DNA of 64,000 bases from Acanthamoeba lenticulata (Eukaryota; Discosea; Longamoebia; Acanthamoebidae): assembly GCA_002179805.1 (NCBI GenBank), contig NAVB01000155.1:47776-111775 (forward strand). Reading direction: 5' to 3'. The notes below the pieces were generated by a model. It saw nothing but the letters and a program-made list of their open reading frames with translations, ran no database searches and was not told the DNA's origin. A program made the translations under genes and the position numbers. Shown one piece after another: positions 55,944 through 64,000 of this stretch (position 1 is its first letter; each line of letters starts with the position of its first letter).

Positions 55944-58411
55944 ATGAAGAGGGCGCACGACGGACATCTTGGGCCTAACAGCGGCACCGAGGTAGCGGGA
56001 GAGGCAGGGGCTTCAGGACCACTTTCTGTCGTACGTCGTTGCCCCACCAAAGTCTCTTTCTTGGTTCGGAGACAACCGACCTGACCCTGGACTGGTCGCC
56101 ATCTTCATGTCGCGACATGAAGGTGGAAGAGGACAATGCGGGGCTGAAGCAGAAAAAAGCGCGTACTGACGAGCAAACAACGACCCAGCCAACGACTTTG
56201 TCTCTGTCGTACGGCAGCTTATCTCTCTGTTTTGATACCTTTCGAGTTCTGCTGGCTCATGTTGGTGGTGGACTGATCGACCCTTCTCTACATCCAGCAC
56301 GGAGGAACAAGAAGAAGGGAGGGTAGATCTGGCTGACGAGGAGGCCATCGTAAACGCGCTCCTGGCAAAGCCCAACTGGAAGAGCAAAGTCGCCGACCCG
56401 GTGATCGCGCGTCGCTACGCCGAGGAGGCAGCCAAGCAGGGCGCCTCGCAGGCCACGATCGCTTCGGCCCTCCGGCGGCTGCTCAACCTCGCCGTGGGCA
56501 CTACCGAAAGGACGCTCTACATCCCAAGCGGCGACGATTATGAGTACGACAGCGACTTTCGTATCGCCGAGAACGAGGAGGACCTGTGGGAGAAGGGAAC
56601 GGTGCCCAGCATCAAGCCCCCCACCAAGGCCGATGAGCAAAAGAAAGAGGACGAGGACGAAGACGAGGACGAAGACGAGGAAAAGGATGGAGAAGACAAA
56701 GACGAAGATGATGATGACGATGAAGAAGATGAAGACGAGGACGACGACCGCACCGTGCACAAGCAGTATGTGAGTGAAGTCAATTATGTGGACGGACTGG
56801 TGCCTGATGAGCTGCGCAAGCGGATCGAGGCACAGCTCGACGCCATCGCCGACGCCCCGGAGAAGGACTGGCACCCTGGTTCTGACGGCAAGGTGTCCCA
56901 GCCTCCCGCCCCTCTCCTCCCCGCAGCGCGGCGCAGCTGTTGTTCTCAAGCGCGGTTCGTGTGTGAGCTCGAGTGCACACTCTCACCAAGCGACTGGGGC
57001 CGACTCGTAGGTCCAGGACCTGATCCACCCGTCGCTCTATCCCTACATCCGTGGCATCTCCTATGACCCTCAAGAGCCGGTCGTCCAGGCCGTGAAGAAG
57101 AAGACCAAGAAGAAGGCCGAGAAGGACAGCAAGACCGACGACGACGACGACGACAAGTCCGCAAAAGACGATGACGAAGAAAAGAAGAAAGAGGACGACG
57201 ACGACGACGACGACGAAGATGAAGATGACGAGGAGGATCAAGATGAGGAAAGGGACTACTCAGTTGTGAAGAAATACGGGGGTGATGTCGAACATGAACG
57301 AGAGTACGACCGCCTGGAGAAGGAGATCGAGGGCGCGGATTCGATCTACCAGTGGCTGCCGGCCGAGTTTGACGTGTTGCCCGATGGCCAAGTGCGCATC
57401 ATGTCCTACATCAACAACCTCGACCGGGCCAAGCACGGCGCGCTCTACGACGACATCGCCAACGTGTTCCGCCTCTTTGTGCCGCTCTTCAACGGCCTCC
57501 TCTACGGCTCTGGTTTCCGCGGTTTGCAGAGCTTGTATGGACGGCGGCTGCAAGTGATCGTCAAGGCGGCCAACTACGTGCTGCAGCCCGGCCAGGACTA
57601 CGAGGGCACCTGGCACGTGGAGGGCATGAAGCACGAGCACATCCTTGCGTCGGGCATCTACTACTACGCCAAGAGCGACAACATCAACGACATGGGCCTC
57701 GCCTTCCGCACCAAGCGCGACAACTCGTTCCACAACAGGCAACGATCCCACAATCTGAGCTTCAACGTAAACATGGGCAAGGTAACAACATCATCTTTTG
57801 CTGCCTATTTCTCTTACGTATTTTTTTTTTAAAAAAAATCACTTTTAAATAGAATTACTCTTTGTTTTATTACTTCATCTTTTTTTTTAAAAAAAAACAC
57901 AAAAACAACAAATTATAGATTTAAATCTAACCTATCGGCGTGCAGATGGACACGCCCGAGGGCCGCTGTGTGGTGTTCACCAACGACATGCAGCACAAGG
58001 TCAAGCTGCTTAGCAATGCCTCTGACTCTGTGGGCGTCCGCAAGATCCTTTGCTTCTTCCTCGTCGATCCTGATGTCAGGTTCGTGTTGTTTGAGTCTGC
58101 CCAGGCGGAAGGCGTGTGTGTGAGCGCTGACGGCCCTGAGTGGCAACAGGATCAAGTCATCAGCAGACATTCCGCCGCAGCAATGGGAGCCCATGAACCG
58201 CGTGGTGACCAAGACGCTCATCGGCGCGACCCTCAGGACCGGCGTGCGCCTGCCCCCCGAGCTGATCGACCACATCGTGAACCTGGCCAAGTGGGGCCTG
58301 ACCAAGGAGGAGGCGCTGAAACATCGCGAGGCCCTCATGAGCGAGCGCAAGTACTTCATAGCTGCCAACAACCGTCTTTACGAGCGGGAGTTCAGCTTCT
58401 GCGAGCACTAG
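55944..58411 (+). CDS. DUF4246-family protein with acidic insertions
   Basis: Several exons. The start at 55944 (MKRAHDGHLGPNSGTE) is preferred because the exon ends at a good GTACGT donor and joins in phase to VEEDNAGLKQKKARTDEQ; ATG 56117 is an alternative. The DUF4246 N-terminal helix is NWKSKVADPVIARRYAEEAA. The main domain includes SIYQWLPAEFDVLPDGQVRI, SYINNLDRAKHGALYDDIA, RRLQVIVKAANYVLQPGQDY, GTWHVEGMKHEHILASGIYY and, after a T/A-rich intron of about 160 nt, TPEGRCVVFTNDMQHKVKLL with RKILCFFLVDPDVR. The W-H-x-E...H and later Q-H suggest an Fe(II)/2OG-type metal site. The biological role of DUF4246 is unknown to me. Two Asp/Glu/Lys runs (56648-56757 and 57104-57255) interrupt the domain. 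Confidence 0.85.
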
Positions 58412-58536
58412 TGCGCTGCAGCCCGTTGGGGCCCCAGTGGTGCACCAGGAACAAGATAAAAATACAAATAATTTCGGAGTACAGGCGAGCTTGTAACCAA
58501 CCAAAGAAAGGAAGAGCCCACATGCTGGCCTAAGCA

Positions 58537-60750
58537 ATGGAGGAGCCCAACAAGAAAAAGAAGGTGCTTGGGCGCGTGAAGCACTCCGCCAGGTTTTTAC
58601 GACGCCTCCATGTGGCCCAAACGCCCGACACTCCGTGCTTTGGCACCCTTCCGGCCGAGGTGCGGTCCTTGGAGTGCTCCACAACCCTCCCTTCCTTGAT
58701 CGTAGTCACCCCTGAAGAGAACTTACCATTCAGCATTCCAACCTCTCTCTCTCTCTCTCTACTTCATGAACCCCAGTTGGTGATTTTGATCTTGTCCTTC
58801 CTTGCGAGACCACGCGACCTTGCTGCTGCTGGGTCGACATGCCACGCGTGGTATGCGGCTTCGCTCGAGTCTGCCCTCTGGCGTCGCCTCTTTTTCGTAT
58901 GTTCTTGATGGCCTTTCGTCATTGTTCCCACAACCCAAGCACAAGCCAGCTGATGAGAGTGCGCACACCAACAGGCGGCCAAGGCCAAGAGGAAGTTCCA
59001 GAACGCGCTGGCTCGCCGAAGAGTAGGCAACACGGCTGCTGACCAATACGAAGATGAGGACGACAATTCTGATGATAGCAATGGAGATCATGATCACATG
59101 GACTGGCGAGCGCGCTACCGGGCCGCTTTTGAAGTGCCCAAAGCCGACAGAAAGCGGAACGGCCTCGCCGTGCGCCTCGACACGCACCATTTCACTACGA
59201 CGAAGAAGGGCAAGCTTGAGCCGGCTATCACCGGCGAGGTGCGTGTCTGGTCTTCCTCCCTGGCACAGGCGTTGACACGCGCACGTGCGTGCTTAATAGA
59301 CACACCGGGGGGGGGGTGTCGTATGAATGAACGCGCCAGGTTGTGCTGCACGTAACGTCGGCCGAGATTGTGACGCATGGGGTTTACGTGGTGGTCTCTG
59401 GCAAGCAGGCCCGCTCTATCATAGTCGGTTCGGGCATGAAATCAGTGCGGTTCCTGACCTGGCTTGTTTTGTTTTATTTTGTTTAAATTAATTTATTGTT
59501 CTTCTTTTTTAATAATTCAATTATAAATTTGTGTTTTAGGTGATTGCAAAGCACTGGTTCATGTACATCATTCAACCCGTGAGCATTGATCGGCGGCATA
59601 CGCGGAAGGTGTGCTACAAGCAAGGCTCGCATCGTCTTCCCTTCACGATCAATGCGTCCGGCCCCACCTCCCCTCCCAGCTTCCTTCGGTATGAACAACC
59701 AGAGCTCTCTGGGCCTGCTTCCTCTCCTCCTTGTTGGCCTTGCGTGCAGTTCTTGTTGTTGACACGTTGACGGCCACAGGGAATCATATGACAGTGGCCT
59801 GAAGAATCGCTTCTCTGTGTCGTACAAGCTGCGCGCGATCGCTTACCCACGGTTCCATCTCAACCACTGGACGCCCAAAACGGCGCACCGACTCACGGTC
59901 TTGCCCAGCCCACTTCTGGAGCAAATCTATTTCGTGCGCGCCTCCCATCTGATCCACCAAGACAACCAAGTTGTGCTCATTCGGATCATGGGTGCATGAT
60001 GGTGCTCCAAAGGACCGAACCGAGAACTTCCCAAAGCATACATCAGCATGGGCGGATCGTGCCCGTCGGGTTACCATCACGATCACTCTGCCCAAGGCTT
60101 CTGCCTTGGCGAGTTGGTGTGCCTCCCCCGCCCCTCTTGTTTCGTTGTTGTGATCAGGGCTGACAGTCAAGTGGGATTTAAAGATTGAGATGCAAGTGGA
60201 CATCATGAACAAGTCATCAAAAACATATCACTTCATTGTGGTGAGAGCACAGGAGCGCCTGCTTGTACCAGTAACCCCATTCCTCTCCTCCAGTGTCGAG
60301 GTGCGTCGAGTAGCCCACGAGGCCAACAACGTGCCTCATGAGCGCTCAGCCCCAACAGGCAAGAACAGTGAAGATGAACAGGATCTTGAGAACGAGGAGG
60401 AGGAGGAAGAAGTAGAGGAGGAGGAGCGACACCAACATCATGAAAATGGTGATGATGATGATGATGATGATGAGGACGAGAAAGAGAAGAAGAAGGAGAT
60501 AGAAAAGAGTCAGAAACCACGCAAGGGAGAAAAGTGGTTTGCCGCTGAAGTGCCGAAGGGCCTCTCCTCACACAAGCTGCAGTTCACTATCAACAAAGAG
60601 GACACCAATGGGTCGCCCTTGATTGTGCCCTTTTCGGCCTTGATCAAGCAGTTCTACGTGTTCGATGTTGGTTTGAGGAAGAAGAACAACAGTTTCTTCT
60701 CCTCCCCAATCTTTGTTCATTCTGATCCTGTCGTCTTCTGTCAGGCATAA
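58537..60750 (+). CDS. F-box-arrestin fusion protein
   Basis: About six exons. After a basic start (MEEPNKKKKVLGRVKHSARF) an F-box follows at residues about 77-120: PQLVILILSFLARPRDLAAA then GSTCHAWYAASLESALWRRL. An acidic linker with EDEDDNSDDSNGD comes next. From about 59150 the sequence looks like an arrestin fold: KGKLEPAITGEVVLHVTSAE, then GVYVVVSGKQARSIIV, a central HRLPFTINASGPTSPPSFLE with NRFSVSYKLRAIAY, the F/P/S block found in alpha-arrestins just before the second strand pair, then a C-terminal lobe starting LTVKWDLKIEMQVDIMNKSS. A Glu/Asp-rich insert (60370-60510) interrupts this lobe. Alpha-arrestins normally recruit HECT ligases to membrane cargo; an F-box would instead connect the arrestin to an SCF (Skp1-cullin) ligase. 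Last exon end is taken at TAA 60748-60750. Confidence 0.75.
58743..58760. repeat. (CT)n run inside coding exon
   Basis: A CT dinucleotide run falls inside exon 1 of the F-box-arrestin gene, coding for SLSLSL-type residues just before the F-box. It may instead be intronic. Confidence 0.6.
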
Positions 60751-60814
60751 TAAATTAAGCCATTTAAATAGTTTTCTTTTCTATTGATTCAGCAGAACCC
60801 GAACCGAGAAGGCC

Positions 60815-61654
60815 ATGAATTGGGAGGAAGAAGAAGTCACTGAACCCCCCATTACCAAGAAGCAAAGAATAACATATACTACGTTGCCACTGCATGAAAA
60901 CCAGCACGGCCTCGCCACGGTGGGCATGGGAGACCTCATGATGGAGCTCGTCACGTACATCTTCCAGTTTGTGGAGCCCCGCACCCTTCCAGCGTGCCGT
61001 GCTGTGTGCCACACGTGGAAACAAGCATACCAACAACATCACCTTCTCTTGCCACCACGCATGGCCACCTCTGTGGCAGACCAACTGCCGTATTTTGCCA
61101 CTTTTGTGGCTGCCAGAGGCTGGTTGTCCCTGCTCCAGTGGGCGCATTCCAACGGCTGCCCATGGGATGCGTGGACCTTTGCTTCTGCTGCCAAGGGAGG
61201 CCACCTGGCCATGCTGCAGTGGTTGCACGCCAATGGCTGCCCCTGGGACAACTCTACCTGCCACTCAGCAGCTGCAGGCGGCCACCTGGCTGTGCTCCAG
61301 TGGTTGCATGCCAGTGGCTGCCAATGGGACACGTGGACCTGCTACTCAGCAGCAGGGGCAGGCCACTTGCACGTGCTCCAGTGGGCGCATGCCAACGGCT
61401 GCCCCTTGAACACGGACGTCTGCCGAGAGGCAGCCAGGGAAGGCCACCTGCAGGTGCTCCAGTGGTTGCGTGCCAATGGCTGCCCGTGGAACGAGCAGAC
61501 CTGTGCCATGGCGGCCGGAAGAGGCCACTTGGCCGTGCTCCAGTGGGCACGGGCCAACGGCTGCCCTTGGGATGAGGAGACCTGCAGACAAGCAAGCAGG
61601 AGAAAGCACCTGGAGGTGCTCCAGTGGGCCCGGGACAATGGCTGCCCCGGGTAA
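60815..61654 (+). CDS. F-box/ankyrin-repeat protein with giant-virus-style repeats
   Basis: Intronless, 279 residues. A short start with KKQR is followed by an F-box-like segment, GDLMMELVTYIFQFVEPRTL then PACRAVCHTWKQAYQQHHLL. From 61120 come seven units with an exact 81-nt (27-residue) period, at about 61120, 61201, 61282, 61363, 61444, 61525 and 61606. Each is close to GHLAVLQWLHANGCPWD then x-x-T-C-x-x-A-A. This short ankyrin type (VLQW-L/A-ANGCPWD) is abundant in giant viruses of amoebae, in their hosts and in some oomycetes and algae. F-box/ankyrin proteins usually recruit substrates to SCF ligases. The gene begins 64 bp after the F-box-arrestin gene. Confidence 0.85.
   Translation: MNWEEEEVTEPPITKKQRITYTTLPLHENQHGLATVGMGDLMMELVTYIFQFVEPRTLPACRAVCHTWKQAYQQHHLLLPPRMATSVADQLPYFATFVAARGWLSLLQWAHSNGCPWDAWTFASAAKGGHLAMLQWLHANGCPWDNSTCHSAAAGGHLAVLQWLHASGCQWDTWTCYSAAGAGHLHVLQWAHANGCPLNTDVCREAAREGHLQVLQWLRANGCPWNEQTCAMAAGRGHLAVLQWARANGCPWDEETCRQASRRKHLEVLQWARDNGCPG
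61120..61654 (+). repeat. Tandem 81-nt coding repeat (about 6.6 units)
   Basis: The CCACCTGG-x-x-x-TGCTCCAGTGG box recurs at exactly 81-nt steps (61201, 61282, 61363, 61444, 61525, with a weaker match at 61606 and a degenerate first unit at 61120). Third positions are largely conserved between units. Confidence 0.85.
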
Positions 61655-61803
61655 AGGACCATGGGCCGCGGGTCGACTAACAGCCCTTTTATATAAATCG
61701 TCATTGTTTTTATTTTATTGAATTGTGCCAACCAACGAGAAATCAAAAATGAGTGAAACAACCAACCAAGTCTTTGCGCAGTTCACTTTCTACAAACAAG
61801 ACA

Positions 61804-64000
61804 ATGGAGAAGCCGCAACTTGTGGCCTTCATCATTTTTGGCGCTTTTCTTGTGGTGGCCTCGGTCCTGGCCCTTGCCCTTGGAATCGGATTGGGGGTAC
61901 GTTACCTCGTCTGCGCGCAGTTTGCCGCCCCGGTGGCAGTGCCTTTCGTGCCTCAACTTTTTCAATCTTTTTTTTCCTCCTCTTCTTCAGGTCGGCCTCT
62001 CCGATGGCAGCTTGCCCGGACGCGGAGGCGGCAGCAGCACGAGTGGTGGCCCCCCGACGGTTCCGTACAGCGGGCAGCTCGTGGTGAAGTGCTCCGCGGG
62101 CGGCAAGTACACCGGCACCCCGGCGAACCCGCCCACGAACGTGACCTTCTTGACCAACGTGGCCGGCCAAACGGGCTGGTTCGCGTCCCCGGCCGTGGTT
62201 GACCTCGACGACGATGGATCGATGGAAGTACGGCTGGCCCATGTGCCCATCGTTCATTTTAAATGGGGAGTTGCGCTCATTGGTCGGCTGTGTGTTACGT
62301 TAGATAATTGCGGCGTACTACTCGCTGTACGTGTATTCATCGACCTTCTCGCTGCTCGCCTCCGCCAGTGGAAGCAGTCGCGTCTACGCACCGCACGTCG
62401 TGCAAGACGTGGACAAGGACGGCAAGATCGAGATCATCGTGGGCCGCGGCAACTACGTCGTTTGCTACAACTATGGTGAGCTTCCTCCTCCTTGACGTCC
62501 TCGTCCTCACAAAGAGGATCCAGTTGACTAAACCGCGGAGTCTTTATATCCCATCAAGCTTCGCAAGCTCTGACCCAGAAGTGGGCCGCCCAGGCCGCGT
62601 CGTCCACGGACTATGAGGTGAGGGGCTTGGCCGCGGCCGACGTCAACGGCGACGGCTACCTTGAAATCATCGCCACGACCACCGAAACCACTGGCGTCTC
62701 TGGTACGCAGTCAACGTCGCGCACGAGGCGCGAGAGTGTCCGCTTCCTGAGTGAGCTTACCTCACCATGCTCGGCCGTCTTGTGGGGCAGTGTACGTGTT
62801 CGACCACACGGGCGCCGTTCTCTCCGGGTGGCCGCGCTACGATTCCAGCGACAGTTCCGTCAACGGCGAAGGCCTGTCGGGCTATGGCATGTACGGCCTC
62901 AACGTTGGCGTGGGCAAGCTCAACAACAACGGGGGCTCGAACCTGCAGATTGTGACCACCTTTGACGGTGCGCCGAGGGGCTCTCCTCTTTTCCTTCCGA
63001 CCATCAATCCTCGTGAGCCTTCCCCCACTCAACTCAGCTTCTTGTGGTGTTGTTTTGCGCAGATCATCAGATTCAAGTGTTCAACTACGACGGCTCCACC
63101 GTCAACGCCTCGCCCTACTACACCAACCCCGTACAATACTCGCACTTTCAATGTCTTGGCATTCCAGGAATGATCTGACGGTGATGTTGTGTTCGATGTC
63201 ACACAGCAATCCAAATGGTTGGGACAGCGTTTGCGGTGGGGACAGTTCATCCGATACTATGACGCCTGGGTACGTCAATGCAAACACGCACACTGTTATA
63301 CAAGCAAAGTAAGTAGTAGTACTAAGTACCAACATGTACATATATTCGCCTGTCAATGTCATGTGGCCAGGTTGAGGAGGCGTACTACCATAACCACACC
63401 TATCAAGCCGACGTGTCGGTGAACCCCTGGCTGCAGTTCACCGCCTCACCGCCCAGTGTGGCTGATCTGGACCGAGATGGTCAGTCGCTCTCCTGGCCCT
63501 TCCTCCTTTCAGGGTTCTTGGACCAACACTCTTCTTCTTCCTCTTCTTACGTTCACCTCAGGTCAAGCTGAGGTGATTGTGGTCCCGAATGTGGAGTCGG
63601 CTCCGTCCGGCAGCTACGTCACGCAGTACTACTCGCCCATCGTGCTGAATGGCGTGACCGACGATCAACTCTCGGCCACGCGTTTCCCCGGTTGGACTGA
63701 GTTCCCGAAAGGCTCCACGCCCGTGCATGTCAACGGCTACTACCCGCCCAGTGCTCCCCCCGCGCCAGTCATCGGTTCGTGCGGCACTTTTTTTTTTGCT
63801 TTTTTTTGAATTTTTTTAATTTTCTTGTTTTTTGTTTATTCACTTTTTGATGGCTGTGATAGTGGACATCCTTGGTGATTCTAAGCTGGAGATCATCACA
63901 ACTCTTAATGACGGCGCCATGTACTGCTTTGACTACACCTCCAAGCTGTTGTGGAGCTACAACTTCAAGAATGGATTGTCCATCATGTTCAGGTACTGAA
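61804..64000 (+). CDS. FG-GAP/VCBS-type surface protein, type II membrane anchor (3' truncated)
   Basis: Start MEKPQLVAFIIFGAFLVVAS then VLALALGIGLG gives an N-terminal signal-anchor helix after only four residues, so the rest is probably extracellular. After a Gly/Ser linker, calcium-loop repeats of the FG-GAP/VCBS type follow: AVVDLDDDGSMEV, VVQDVDKDGKIEIIVGRGN, AAADVNGDGYLEIIATT, SVADLDRD joined to GQAEVIVVPN, and DILGDSKLEIITTLND. They are separated by short introns, with strand blocks such as VYVFDHTGAVLSGWPRY and IQVFNYDGSTV between. Such repeats form beta propellers as in integrin alpha chains. The reading frame continues past the window end. Likely role: adhesion or lectin-like surface binding (inferred). 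Confidence 0.85.

Noticed and set aside
1..64000. Search for CRISPR arrays, insertion sequences, transposon ends, operons and ribosome-binding sites
   Set aside because: The window is clearly intron-containing nuclear DNA; no direct-repeat/spacer array, transposase or long terminal repeat was seen.

Overview
This is a gene-dense nuclear fragment of a eukaryote. Exons are GC-rich and codon-biased. They are split by many short GT..AG introns (mostly about 45-150 nt, often T- or A-rich), and intergenic gaps are often only 60-600 bp. Gene content and protein style (F-box/ankyrin genes with giant-virus-like repeats, fasciclin proteins, acidic low-complexity inserts, tRNAs with internal promoters) fit a free-living amoebozoan, most probably Acanthamoeba or a close relative. 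That species call is an inference from style and content; no database was searched. Exon structures were built by hand from GT/AG sites and reading-frame continuity.

Layout. 1-7211 (+): 3' part of a giant membrane protein with tandem beta-sandwich repeats followed by a STRA6 (retinol-transporter-type) membrane domain. 7521-9105 (+): dually acylatable K/E-rich protein. 9720-14664 (+): two-domain trehalose-6-phosphate synthase/phosphatase family protein with several altered catalytic residues. 14901-16333 (+) and 16454-17748 (+): two uncharacterised proteins. 17869-18376 (-): LIM plus zinc-ribbon protein. 18508-18579 (-): tRNA-like gene. 18789-21386 (+): MFSD5-type transporter. 22291-22517 (-): tRNA-Ile(AAT) and tRNA-Ala(CGC). 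22601-24629 (-): SWIM zinc-finger protein. 24732-25104 (-): stand-alone KIX-domain protein. 25747-28789 (-): ankyrin-TBC RabGAP. 28960-29686 (-): NAA50-like acetyltransferase. 29906-30673 (-) and 34474-35401 (+): two members of a small unnamed family. 31073-32472 (-): CHK/EcKinase-like kinase. 32592-33881 (+): mitochondrial rhodanese without the catalytic cysteine. 35937-37709 (-): AAAP amino-acid transporter. 38070-38988 (-): secreted protein. 39480-40053 (+): decaying PC-esterase-like sequence. 40214-43105 (-): WDR26/GID7-type CTLH-WD40 protein. 43443-43883 (-): zinc-finger protein. 44094-46194 (+): METAP1. 46341-50270 (-): tail-anchored golgin-like coiled coil. 50834-54103 (+): multi-fasciclin membrane protein. 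54334-55821 (+): Gfo/Idh/MocA oxidoreductase. 55944-58411 (+): DUF4246 protein. 58537-60750 (+): F-box-arrestin protein. 60815-61654 (+): F-box/ankyrin protein. 61804 to beyond 64000 (+): FG-GAP/VCBS-type cell-surface protein.

There is no operon or defence island. The genes are mostly unrelated housekeeping, membrane and regulatory genes. Functional links are modest. METAP1 and NAA50 both act on nascent N-termini. WDR26/GID7 and two adjacent F-box genes belong to ubiquitin-ligase biology. The STRA6-like, MFSD5-like, AAAP, fasciclin and FG-GAP proteins are surface or transport proteins. The most unusual points are the repeat-STRA6 architecture, the degenerate TPS/TPP enzyme, the cysteine-less rhodanese, the F-box-arrestin fusion next to a giant-virus-style F-box/ankyrin gene with an exact 81-nt repeat period, and the unnamed two-member family.
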